Shown here piece by piece: positions 24,515-32,727 of a stretch of 64,000 bases of DNA. This stretch comes from UBA7446 sp049596455 (GTDB lineage Bacteria; Bacteroidota; Bacteroidia; Flavobacteriales; Flavobacteriaceae), in assembly GCA_049596455.1 (NCBI GenBank), contig JBMYLP010000004.1:62001-126000 (forward strand), written 5' to 3'. Within the stretch, counting starts at the first letter, position 1. Each line of letters opens with the position of its first letter. The translations under genes were made by a program, and so were the position numbers. The notes beneath the pieces were generated by a model. It saw nothing but the letters and a program-made list of their open reading frames with translations, did no database searches and was not told the origin of the DNA.

Positions 24515-26497
24515 ATGGAGTTCGAGCTTATTTCTGATTTTAAACCCACTGGTGATCAGCCAGAAGCCATTCGCCAATTGGCGATAGGACTTGCCGAACA
24601 AGATAAGTTTCAAACGCTTTTGGGTGTTACAGGCTCTGGCAAAACCTTTACAGTTGCCAATGTCATTGCCGAAACCAGACGCCCAACGTTAGTGCTTGCA
24701 CACAACAAAACCCTAGCAGCGCAACTCTATGCCGAATTCAAACAGTTTTTTCCCAATAATGCTGTGGAGTATTTTGTATCCTATTACGATTACTACCAAC
24801 CGGAGGCGTATATTCCTACCACAGGGACATATATTGAAAAGGATTTGTCCATAAACGATGAAATTGAGAAACTGCGATTAAGCACCACTTCGTCCTTGCT
24901 TTCGGGGCGACGCGACGTAATTGTAGTGGCATCCGTTTCATGTCTTTACGGCATCGGAAATCCTGTGGAGTTTAAAAAGAATGTGATTCATATTCGGGTT
25001 GATCAAGTTATTCCCCGAACAAAATTGCTGCATCAGTTGGTCCAAAGCCTATATGCGCGTACTACTGCTGATTTTTTACATGGGAATTTTCGTGTCAACG
25101 GAGATGTGATTGATGTTTTTCCGAGCTATGCCGATCATGCTTTTAAAATTCATTTTTTTGGCGATGAGATTGAAGCCATTGAGGTTTTTGACCCACTTAC
25201 AGGAACCATTAAGGAAAATTTTGAGCAACTGACCATTTACCCAGCTAATATGTTTGCGACTTCCCCAGAAGTGCTGCAAAATGCGATTCATCAAATCCAG
25301 GATGACCTAATTGCACAGGTGGCATATTTTAAAGAAATAGGCAAACATTTGGAAGCCAAACGATTGGAGGAACGCACCAATTTTGATTTGGAAATGATTC
25401 GTGAGTTGGGCTATTGTTCAGGAATAGAAAATTACTCACGTTACATTGATGGTCGCGCGCCTGGCACACGACCCTTTTGTTTGTTGGATTATTTCCCAGA
25501 CGATTATTTGATGGTGGTGGACGAAAGCCACGTAACCCTCTCGCAAGTGCACGCCATGTATGGTGGAGATAGAAGCAGAAAAGAAAATTTAGTCGAATAC
25601 GGATTTCGATTACCTGCCGCAATGGACAACCGTCCGTTAAAGTACGAAGAGTTTGAGCAGTTACAACGTCAAGTTATTTACGTAAGTGCCACGCCATCTG
25701 ATTACGAATTGGAGCAAACCGAAGGCGTTTATGTCGAGCAAGTTATTCGCCCCACGGGCTTACTTGACCCGCTCATTGAAGTGCGCCCCAGTCTAAATCA
25801 AATTGATGATTTGGTGGAGGAAATTCAGCTTCGCGCCGAAAAGGACGAACGTGTTTTGGTGACTACGCTTACCAAACGCATGGCAGAGGAATTGACCAAA
25901 TACCTCTCACGCATTGCCATCAGGTGCCGATACATTCATAGCGATATTGACACACTTGAACGGGTTGAAATCATGCACGACTTGCGCAAAGGATTGTTTG
26001 ATGTGCTGATTGGCGTAAACCTGTTGCGTGAAGGTTTAGATTTACCTGAAGTATCATTGGTTGCCATTTTAGATGCAGACAAAGAGGGCTTTTTGCGTTC
26101 GGCTCGTTCGCTGACGCAAACCGTTGGTAGGGCAGCTCGAAACCTTAATGGGATGGCAATTATGTATGCAGATACCGTTACCAAAAGCATGCAAAAAACC
26201 ATTGACGAAACTCAATATCGAAGAGCCAAACAAATGGCGTATAACGAACGGCACAACATTACGCCTCAAGCACTAAACAAAGCCTTAGATGAAACGTTTG
26301 AGCGTGCCAACCCCTCGCCAGTTTTAGCACTAGAAAAGGAAGATATTGCATATTTATCTAAAGATGCGCTGCAAGCCAAGGTGCGAAAGGCAAGAAAAGA
26401 CATGGAAAAAGCCGCCATGGACATGGATTTTATCCAGGCGGCTCATTTTAGAGATGAAATTGAGCGTATGCAAAACCAACTTAAAACGTTGAGTTAG
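24515..26497 (+). CDS. uvrB: Excinuclease ABC subunit B
   Basis: Damage-verification helicase of nucleotide excision repair. The 660-residue protein has Walker A GVTGSGKTFT, the beta-hairpin region YYDYYQPEAYIPTTGTYIEK, DEAD-like VVDESHVT, YVSATPSDYELEQTEG, helicase motif V/VI VGVNLLREGLDLPEVSL-like and QTVGRAARN, and a C-terminal UVR coiled coil (KDMEKAAMDMDFIQAAHFRD) for UvrC binding. Length is normal. Its stop is 13 bases from the end of the convergent hsp20 with no clear hairpin between. Confidence 0.97.
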   Translation: MEFELISDFKPTGDQPEAIRQLAIGLAEQDKFQTLLGVTGSGKTFTVANVIAETRRPTLVLAHNKTLAAQLYAEFKQFFPNNAVEYFVSYYDYYQPEAYIPTTGTYIEKDLSINDEIEKLRLSTTSSLLSGRRDVIVVASVSCLYGIGNPVEFKKNVIHIRVDQVIPRTKLLHQLVQSLYARTTADFLHGNFRVNGDVIDVFPSYADHAFKIHFFGDEIEAIEVFDPLTGTIKENFEQLTIYPANMFATSPEVLQNAIHQIQDDLIAQVAYFKEIGKHLEAKRLEERTNFDLEMIRELGYCSGIENYSRYIDGRAPGTRPFCLLDYFPDDYLMVVDESHVTLSQVHAMYGGDRSRKENLVEYGFRLPAAMDNRPLKYEEFEQLQRQVIYVSATPSDYELEQTEGVYVEQVIRPTGLLDPLIEVRPSLNQIDDLVEEIQLRAEKDERVLVTTLTKRMAEELTKYLSRIAIRCRYIHSDIDTLERVEIMHDLRKGLFDVLIGVNLLREGLDLPEVSLVAILDADKEGFLRSARSLTQTVGRAARNLNGMAIMYADTVTKSMQKTIDETQYRRAKQMAYNERHNITPQALNKALDETFERANPSPVLALEKEDIAYLSKDALQAKVRKARKDMEKAAMDMDFIQAAHFRDEIERMQNQLKTLS

Positions 26498-26510
26498 CAC
26501 ACATTTATAC

Positions 26511-26939
26511 TTACTTAATTTCAATCTGCTTTTTGGGTTCAGGAATGGCTTCTTGAAGCTTGGGCAAACCAATGGTTAAAATACCATTGTCATACTTTGC
26601 CTTAATCCCCGAAGTGTCGATAGTGTCGGGCAGTCTAAAACTGCGTTGAAAGCTATCGTAAGCAAACTCTCGGCGTGTAAATTGTGCGGATTTACTTTCG
26701 TCTTCATGAGTTGACTCACTTGAAATGGTCAATACATGATCGTCTAGCTCCACATTGAAGTCCTTTCGGGTTTTTCCAGGAGCAGCAAGGGCTACTTCAA
26801 AAGCCGTATCTGTCTCCGAAATATTTACTGAAGGAACTTGTGCACGCGTTGATGTTGTGGTTAACGGAAACGATGTTCCAAAAAATTCATCCAATAAAGA
26901 TGGGAATAATGTATTTGTATTTCTACGAACTAAATTCAT
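26511..26939 (-). CDS. Hsp20/alpha-crystallin small heat-shock protein
   Basis: A 142-residue ATP-independent holdase that binds unfolding proteins. It has an N-terminal arm (MNLVRRNTNTLFPSLLDEFF), the alpha-crystallin domain (PSVNISETDTAFEVALAAPG, KDFNVELDDHVLTISSE), the conserved YDNGILTIGLPK near the end, and a C-terminal IEIK resembling the I-x-I anchoring motif. ATG 26939 is chosen; an upstream in-frame extension adds 13 residues without family similarity. Two TGACA-N3-TGTCA-type palindromes lie 63-107 bases upstream and may regulate it. Confidence 0.95.
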   Translation of the reverse strand: MNLVRRNTNTLFPSLLDEFFGTSFPLTTTSTRAQVPSVNISETDTAFEVALAAPGKTRKDFNVELDDHVLTISSESTHEDESKSAQFTRREFAYDSFQRSFRLPDTIDTSGIKAKYDNGILTIGLPKLQEAIPEPKKQIEIK

Positions 26940-27001
26940 GATGTTAGGTTTTAATGTTATACACCTAACCCATGGCAATTTGTGTACCTTTTGATTTTAA
27001 C

Positions 27002-27046
27002 TGACATTTTGTCTGTTAAGTCGTTATTTTTAGTGACACTTTGTCA
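27002..27046 (-). promoter_or_regulatory. Paired palindromes upstream of hsp20 (candidate operator)
   Basis: TGACA-ttt-TGTCT at 27002-27014 and the perfect palindrome TGACA-ctt-TGTCA at 27034-27046. Their starts are exactly 32 bases apart, about three DNA turns. They occupy the 108-base gap between hsp20 and the sucC stop. No standard TAnnTTTG box is seen between them and the hsp20 start, so regulation by a dedicated factor is plausible. Confidence 0.5.
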
Positions 27047-27047
27047 A

Positions 27048-28241
27048 TTATTGGAGAACCGCCTGTACTTTATCAGCAGCTTCTTGGAACAAAATGGCAC
27101 TTTCTACTTCCAGTCCTGAATCATCAATAAGCTTTTTGGCAATGTCGGCATTAGTGCCTTGAAGACGAACAATAATGGGAACTTTTATAGCATCTCCCAT
27201 ATTTTTATATGCATCTACAATTCCTTGCGCTACACGGTCGCAACGTACGATTCCACCAAAAATATTAATCAAAATCGCCTTTACTTTTGGGTCTTGAAGA
27301 ATAATACGGAAGGCAGCCTCAACACGCGCTGCATCTGCCGTTCCACCCACATCTAAAAAGTTAGCAGGGTCGCCACCAGCTTGCTTAATCAAATCCATAG
27401 TAGCCATGGCAAGTCCAGCACCGTTTACCATACAACCCACATTTCCATCAAGCGCCACGTAGTTTAATCCTACTTCGCGCGCTGCCACGTCTGTTGGGTT
27501 TTCCTCACGAATATCACGCATAGCCTCAAAATCGGGATGACGAAACAATGCGTTATCATCAAGGGTAACCTTTGCGTCCACCGCAATAATTTTATCATCG
27601 GAGGTTTTTAGCACAGGATTGATTTCAAACAGCGCCGCATCGGCACCCACATAAGCTTTGTATAGCGCAGTAACAAATTTGGTCATTCCTTTGAACGCAG
27701 CACCTGAAAGCCCAAGATTAAAAGCCACTTTTCGTGCTTGAAAAGGCAACAAGCCAACGGTTGGATCAACTTCTTCCGTGAAAATAAGCTCGGGGGTTTG
27801 CTCTGCAACCGTTTCAATATCCATACCCCCCTCAGTAGAATACATAATCATATTGCGTCCCGTAGCACGGTTTAGCAACACGGAAATGTAAAATTCTTTA
27901 GGCTCGGAGTCACCTGGGTAATACACGTCCTCGGCAACCAACACTTGATGCACTTTTTTCCCTTCGGCAGTGGTTTGCGGAGTTACCAATTGCATTCCAA
28001 TGATATCATCTGCAATTTGCGCTACCTCATCTAACGATTTGGCAAGTTTTACGCCGCCGCCTTTTCCACGACCGCCAGCATGCACTTGTGCCTTAATTAC
28101 ATGCCAACCTGTTCCAGTTTCTTCTGTAAGTTGCTTTGCTGCAGTCACTGCTTCCGCTGGGGTTGTGGCTACAACGCCACGCTGAATGCCTACACCAAAT
28201 TGAGCTAAAATCTCTTTTCCTTGATATTCGTGTACGTTCAT
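27048..28241 (-). CDS. sucC: Succinyl-CoA synthetase beta subunit
   Basis: TCA-cycle ligase subunit of 397 residues. N-terminal ATP-grasp domain: MNVHEYQGKEILAQFGVGIQ, KAQVHAGGRGKGGGVKLAKS, and YYPGDSEPKEFYISVLLNRA. The C-terminal CoA-ligase-type domain carries ALDGNVGCMVNGAGLAMATM, GGTADAARVE and ILINIFGGIVRCD. The alpha subunit is not in this window, so the two are split, a known arrangement in this phylum. A TATTTTTG box lies 17 bases upstream. Downstream, its stop abuts the hsp20 palindromes. Confidence 0.97.
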   Translation of the reverse strand: MNVHEYQGKEILAQFGVGIQRGVVATTPAEAVTAAKQLTEETGTGWHVIKAQVHAGGRGKGGGVKLAKSLDEVAQIADDIIGMQLVTPQTTAEGKKVHQVLVAEDVYYPGDSEPKEFYISVLLNRATGRNMIMYSTEGGMDIETVAEQTPELIFTEEVDPTVGLLPFQARKVAFNLGLSGAAFKGMTKFVTALYKAYVGADAALFEINPVLKTSDDKIIAVDAKVTLDDNALFRHPDFEAMRDIREENPTDVAAREVGLNYVALDGNVGCMVNGAGLAMATMDLIKQAGGDPANFLDVGGTADAARVEAAFRIILQDPKVKAILINIFGGIVRCDRVAQGIVDAYKNMGDAIKVPIIVRLQGTNADIAKKLIDDSGLEVESAILFQEAADKVQAVLQ

Positions 28242-28258
28242 CGATTAAGTTTAAGTTG

Positions 28259-28266
28259 CAAAAATA
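28259..28266 (-). promoter_or_regulatory. -7 promoter box of sucC
   Basis: TATTTTTG on the minus strand, a perfect TAnnTTTG match, 17 bases before the sucC ATG at 28241, in the 165-base divergent gap with lysA. Confidence 0.5.
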
Positions 28267-28383
28267 GAGAATCAAAAGGGCATCTGCATATAAAACCAAA
28301 AAAGATGTTTGTTGTATTTATAACATTATGTTTTATTTTTAATATATTTTGAAGTTCATGCCAGTATTAAATATTCAAAAACC

Positions 28384-28391
28384 TACATTTG
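28384..28391 (+). promoter_or_regulatory. -7 promoter box of lysA
   Basis: TACATTTG, a perfect TAnnTTTG match, 15 bases before the lysA ATG at 28407. It overlaps an in-frame TTG at 28389 and so disfavours that upstream start. Confidence 0.5.
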
Positions 28392-28406
28392 CGCAAAATA
28401 TTTGCG

Positions 28407-29630
28407 ATGCAACATCAAGATTTAGTTCAGATAAGTCAAGAATATGGAAGTCCTCTATATGTGTATGACGCACATGTTATGGAGCAGCAATACACGCGAT
28501 TGACACGTGCATTTAGTGCCGTACCACATCTTCGCATCAACTACGCAGTGAAGGCACTTTCAAACCTCAGCGTATTGAAATGGATGCACCAATTAGGCGC
28601 AGGGTTAGATACGGTTTCCATTCAGGAGGTACAATTAGGGCTTGCTGCAGGCGTGGCACCACACGAAATTATTTATACCCCTAACGGCGTTTCCCTTTCT
28701 GAAATTGAGGAAGTGGCGCAATTGGGCGTTCAAATCAATATTGACAACTTAGATGTATTGGAACAATTTGGTACAGCGCACCCAAATGTTCCTGTGTGTA
28801 TTCGAATTAATCCGCACATTATGGCTGGTGGAAACGCAAATATCTCCGTGGGGCATATCGATTCAAAATTTGGTATTAGTATTCATCAAATGCCACATCT
28901 GTTACGCATCGTAGAAAACACAGGGATGCGCATCAATGGTGTGCATATGCATACGGGAAGTGATATTTTGGATATTGATGTGTTTTTACATGCTGCTGAA
29001 ATTCTTTTTGATACGGCAAGGTCGTTTAGCGATTTAGAATTTTTGGATTTTGGAAGCGGATTTAAAGTCCCTTACAAGCCCGGCGATAATGAAACCAACA
29101 TTGAGGAATTGGGCGAAAAATTAAGCGAACGCTTCAATGCATTTTGTACTGAATATGGCAAAGAATTGGTGCTGGCATTTGAGCCTGGGAAATTTTTAGT
29201 AAGCCAAGCAGGATATTTTTTAGCGCAAGTGAACTCGGTAAAGCAAACCACCTCTACGGTGTTTGCACAAGTAAATAGCGGATTCAATCACCTTATTCGC
29301 CCGATGCTATACGGAGCTCAACACCGCATTGAAAATATTTCAAATCCCAATGGGCGTGAACGTTTTTACTCTGTTGTAGGCTATATCTGCGAAACCGACA
29401 CCTTTGCCAATAACCGCAAAATTGCGGAAATCAGCGATGGCGATGTGTTGTGCTTTCACAATGCCGGTGCATACTGCTTTACTATGGCAAGCAACTACAA
29501 CTCCCGCTTTAGACCTGCTGAAGTGCTTTGGCACGATGGAGAAGCAAAGCTTATTCGTAAAGCCGAAAGCTTTAACGACCTGATACAAAACCAAGTGGTA
29601 TTGGATTTTAAAGAAAAAGCATTGGCTTAA
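28407..29630 (+). CDS. lysA: Diaminopimelate decarboxylase
   Basis: Converts meso-diaminopimelate to L-lysine, the last step of the pathway that includes dapD in this window. The 407-residue, fold-type-III PLP enzyme shows the Schiff-base lysine in INYAVKALSNLSVLK, the HMHTGSDI motif, the phosphate-binding FGSGFKVPY, EPGKFLVSQAGY, and the dimer-interface cysteine in SVVGYICETDTFANNR. ATG 28407 is preferred. The last four bases overlap the stop of the convergent mnmA. Confidence 0.95.
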   Translation: MQHQDLVQISQEYGSPLYVYDAHVMEQQYTRLTRAFSAVPHLRINYAVKALSNLSVLKWMHQLGAGLDTVSIQEVQLGLAAGVAPHEIIYTPNGVSLSEIEEVAQLGVQINIDNLDVLEQFGTAHPNVPVCIRINPHIMAGGNANISVGHIDSKFGISIHQMPHLLRIVENTGMRINGVHMHTGSDILDIDVFLHAAEILFDTARSFSDLEFLDFGSGFKVPYKPGDNETNIEELGEKLSERFNAFCTEYGKELVLAFEPGKFLVSQAGYFLAQVNSVKQTTSTVFAQVNSGFNHLIRPMLYGAQHRIENISNPNGRERFYSVVGYICETDTFANNRKIAEISDGDVLCFHNAGAYCFTMASNYNSRFRPAEVLWHDGEAKLIRKAESFNDLIQNQVVLDFKEKALA

Positions 29631-30865
29631 CCAATCACTCCGGAGCCAATACATTCATTTTCCAAGTACCATGCGGCAAATTGTCCTGCTGCAATAGCAG
29701 ACTGTGGCGCATCAAAAACCAAAAAAACACCTTCTGGTACGGGATGTAAGGTAGCCGCTGCCAAAGGTTGGCGGTAACGAATACGCGCTTGTACTCGCGT
29801 GGGCTGCTCAGTTGCCAAATCGGGGCGTATCCAATGAACATCTTCTTGCGCAATCCAAAGCGCACGGCGGTATAGCCCTTGATGATTTTTTCCCTCACCT
29901 ACATAGATTGTATTTGTTTCCACATCGGTAGCCAACACAAAAAGTGGCTCAACCGTACCCCCAATCGCCAAGCCTTTTCGTTGCCCTATCGTAAAAAAAT
30001 GTGCGCCGTTATGCGTTCCAACTTTGTTACCATCGGTTGGGGAATAGGTGTATTTTTTAGCCAATCCTTCAGGAGAAGTCTCGCGAGATTCGGCGTACAT
30101 CGGGTGCGAATTGGGAACTTGAATGATATCTCCTTTTTTGACCGCAAGTTTTTGTTGTAAAAAGTCGGGAAGGCTTACTTTTCCAATAAAACACAACCCC
30201 TGTGAATCTCGTTTTTCAGCGGTAATGAGCCCTTGCTCAGCGGCAATTTTACGCACCTCGCTTTTTTGTAATCCTCCAATAGGAAACAAGGTTTTTGCCA
30301 ATTGCGCCTGATTAAGTTGACACAAAAAATAGGATTGGTCTTTGTTGACATCGGCTCCAGCAAGTAATCTGTAAGTGGGTGCTTCGGCAGGCTCAGCATC
30401 CACGGCAGGCTCAGTGTTCGCATTAGTACTTTTTAATGACTGGGTTGCTGAGCCTGTCGAAGCAACCATTCCCTTTTGACAATAGTGCCCCGTTGCAACA
30501 AAATCAGCACCCAACGAAATAGCAATATCTAAAAACACGTCGAATTTGATTTCACGATTGCACAACACATCTGGATTTGGAGTGCGCCCACGTTGATATT
30601 CAGCAAACATATAATCTACAATGCGCGCTTTATACTGCTCACTCAAATCCACTGTTTGAAAAGGAATTCCCAGTTTGTCGGCTACAAGCATCGCATCATT
30701 ACTATCTTCTAACCATGGACATTCATCGGAGAGTGTAACGGAGTCGTCATGCCAGTTTTTCATAAACAAGCCAATAACCTCATAGCCCTGCTGCAACAAC
30801 AAATAAGCCGCAACGCTAGAGTCTACGCCTCCCGAAAGTCCAACAATGACACGTTTTCCTTGCAT
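29627..30865 (-). CDS. mnmA: tRNA 2-thiouridine synthase MnmA with repeat-derived insert
   Basis: Thiolates U34 of Lys, Glu and Gln tRNAs. The 412-residue protein has PP-loop GLSGGVDSS, the cysteine of DVLCNREIKF (Cys102), GHY and NKDQSYFLCQL, the second cysteine in QGLCFIGKV, and HFFTIGQRKGL. Between GHYCQKG and TYRLLAG (about residues 133-163) it carries an extra Ala/Thr/Pro/Glu-rich segment encoded by palindromic repeats, where relatives have about ten residues. The frame stays open and all catalytic motifs remain. ATG 30865 is preferred; a TACCTTTG box sits 4 bases upstream. Overlaps the convergent lysA by 4 bases. Confidence 0.93.
   Translation of the reverse strand: MQGKRVIVGLSGGVDSSVAAYLLLQQGYEVIGLFMKNWHDDSVTLSDECPWLEDSNDAMLVADKLGIPFQTVDLSEQYKARIVDYMFAEYQRGRTPNPDVLCNREIKFDVFLDIAISLGADFVATGHYCQKGMVASTGSATQSLKSTNANTEPAVDAEPAEAPTYRLLAGADVNKDQSYFLCQLNQAQLAKTLFPIGGLQKSEVRKIAAEQGLITAEKRDSQGLCFIGKVSLPDFLQQKLAVKKGDIIQVPNSHPMYAESRETSPEGLAKKYTYSPTDGNKVGTHNGAHFFTIGQRKGLAIGGTVEPLFVLATDVETNTIYVGEGKNHQGLYRRALWIAQEDVHWIRPDLATEQPTRVQARIRYRQPLAAATLHPVPEGVFLVFDAPQSAIAAGQFAAWYLENECIGSGVIG
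30381..30467. repeat. Palindromic repeat cluster inside mnmA
   Basis: Three copies of one element. Copy A (30381-30398) contains TTCGGCAGGCTCAG; copy B (30403-30416) has CGGCAGGCTCAG; copy C (30443-30467) is inverted, with arms GGTTGCT and AGCAACC around the core GAGCCTGTCGA. Copy A is the reverse complement of 18 bases of copy C with one mismatch. All are translated in frame in mnmA. The core recurs behind htpG at 54577. Confidence 0.8.
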
Positions 30866-30869
30866 GGCA

Positions 30870-30877
30870 CAAAGGTA
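30870..30877 (-). promoter_or_regulatory. -7 promoter box 4 bases before mnmA
   Basis: TACCTTTG on the minus strand, perfect TAnnTTTG, four bases from the mnmA ATG at 30865. It lies between yidC and mnmA, so mnmA may be transcribed separately from yidC. Confidence 0.55.
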
Positions 30878-30924
30878 AGTATGTTGATACCGCCCCACCA
30901 AACGTGTGGGAATTAACGATTAAT

Positions 30925-32724
30925 TTACTTGCGAAGTTTTTTCTGACGTTCAGCCTCTTCCATCATTTCAGCCATTTTACGCTGAAAGCGGTTTTGCTTT
31001 TTCGGCTTCTTTTTGTTTTCCTCAATTTGGGCATGGATTTTATCTTGATCAATAATCACGTTTTTAACCACCACCATAATAGCAATCATCAACAGGTTAG
31101 AAACCACGTAGTACAAGCTAAATCCACTTGCATAATTATTAAAGAAAAACAACATCATAACAGGCATCAAGTACATGATAAATTTCATGTTGGGCATCCC
31201 TGGCTGTGCCGGCTGCATTTGCTGTCCTGTGGTCATTCGGGTATAGAAAAATATCGCTACCGAAGCCAATAATGGGAATAAACTGATATGGTCACCGTAG
31301 AACGGAATGCTAAACGGCAGTTCCGCAATAACATCGTAAGAGGATAGGTCATCTGCCCATAAAAACGATTTTCCACGTAACTCATACGCAATAGGGAAAA
31401 AGTAAAATAACGCAAAGAATACAGGCATTTGCAACAGCATAGGAATACAGCCCGCAAGCGGACTTGCTCCGGCTTTGGTGTAGAGCTTCATGGTTTCCTG
31501 CTGACGCTTGGTTGCATCTTTTTTATACTTTTCATTTATCGCAGTAATTTCCGGTCTAAGCACACGCATTTTTGCTTGCGACACATAGGACTTATACAAC
31601 ACCGGCGACAACACCAAACGCACAATTATAGTAAGCAAAATAATGGCAATACCATGAGGCACTAAACCTGTAAGAAATCCAAAAAGTGGATAAAAAACCG
31701 ATCGGTTTATCCAACCAATAATTCCCCATCCAAACGAAATACTCTCAAATAAATTCTCATCGTAATTTTTGAGCATGGTATAATCTGTTGGCCCCATATA
31801 CCAATCAAAATTGGCTTCAAAACGATTACGTTGATACGCAAGTGTGGTTTCGGTAGCAAATCCTTTAAGGTATGCAGAGGCTTCGACCTCCTCATCAGTC
31901 ATGTCTGCTGACGTTAGTGTCACCTGCTCAAAAGGGTCCTCTGGAATAAGAATGCTGCTGAAAAAGTGTTGGCGGTACGATATCCACTCTACATTTTTCT
32001 CTTTGTCGTCATCGTCGCCTGATGCCGAAAGCGTGCTATACTTATCGTTTTCGTGACGGTATGCCAACTGCGTATATCGGTTTTCGTACTGAGCGCTTTT
32101 CGCATGACGAAACCCGTCCATGCTCCAAGAAAATGCAGCCGGAATTGACGTATCCAATGCATTTTCAATGCCTTCGGCAACCACCTCAAAACCAAAGCGA
32201 TATCCCTCTTTTGGAAGTGTATACACAAATTCGATGTAGCCGTTTCCATCAACAGCAGCACGAAGGCGTAATTCTTCGCCCTTTTCATCTTTGGTAACCG
32301 TTGGTGAAAACATCAAAAATTTGGTTTGTAACAATTGCCCTGTGGCAGTGGTGAAAGCAATGTTTAGGGCGTTGTTATCTTTATCAATAAGGTACAATGG
32401 AGTGCCTTGGTAATTCACTTCTCCGTTCAACAGCACTTGCTCCATTACACCTCCTTTGGTAGAAATGCCGAGAGTAAGTGCACTATTTTGTAGGGTAATC
32501 GTTTCTTTAGCAATTGATGTTGTAGAAACTACTTCTGTGGGAGTAGCTACAACCTGTTCAGGAGCTTGGGGTTTAGTTTCCGCAACTGCTTCCGTGGTTT
32601 GCTCTTGTTGGGTGTTGGCTTGTGCTATGTCCTCAGCAGACTGGGTGTACATCATCCATGTGAAAATGACAAAGATGAGCACCATACCAATAATTTGTAA
32701 CGGGTCTATCCGACGTTCTTCCAT
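30925..32724 (-). CDS. yidC: Membrane protein insertase YidC
   Basis: Inserts and folds inner-membrane proteins, alone or with SecYEG. The 599-residue protein has an N-terminal anchor (PLQIIGMVLIFVIFTWMMYT), a large periplasmic beta domain (about residues 60-340), and the conserved five-helix core beginning near LTGLVPHGIAIILLTIIVRL, with YKSYVSQAKMRVLRPEITAI (C1 coiled-coil region), GASPLAGCIPMLLQMPVFFA and a basic C-terminal tail (KKPKKQNRFQRKMAEMMEEA). It starts 3 bases after the pyrG stop and is probably cotranscribed with it. Confidence 0.96.
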   Translation of the reverse strand: MEERRIDPLQIIGMVLIFVIFTWMMYTQSAEDIAQANTQQEQTTEAVAETKPQAPEQVVATPTEVVSTTSIAKETITLQNSALTLGISTKGGVMEQVLLNGEVNYQGTPLYLIDKDNNALNIAFTTATGQLLQTKFLMFSPTVTKDEKGEELRLRAAVDGNGYIEFVYTLPKEGYRFGFEVVAEGIENALDTSIPAAFSWSMDGFRHAKSAQYENRYTQLAYRHENDKYSTLSASGDDDDKEKNVEWISYRQHFFSSILIPEDPFEQVTLTSADMTDEEVEASAYLKGFATETTLAYQRNRFEANFDWYMGPTDYTMLKNYDENLFESISFGWGIIGWINRSVFYPLFGFLTGLVPHGIAIILLTIIVRLVLSPVLYKSYVSQAKMRVLRPEITAINEKYKKDATKRQQETMKLYTKAGASPLAGCIPMLLQMPVFFALFYFFPIAYELRGKSFLWADDLSSYDVIAELPFSIPFYGDHISLFPLLASVAIFFYTRMTTGQQMQPAQPGMPNMKFIMYLMPVMMLFFFNNYASGFSLYYVVSNLLMIAIMVVVKNVIIDQDKIHAQIEENKKKPKKQNRFQRKMAEMMEEAERQKKLRK

Positions 32725-32727
32725 TCG

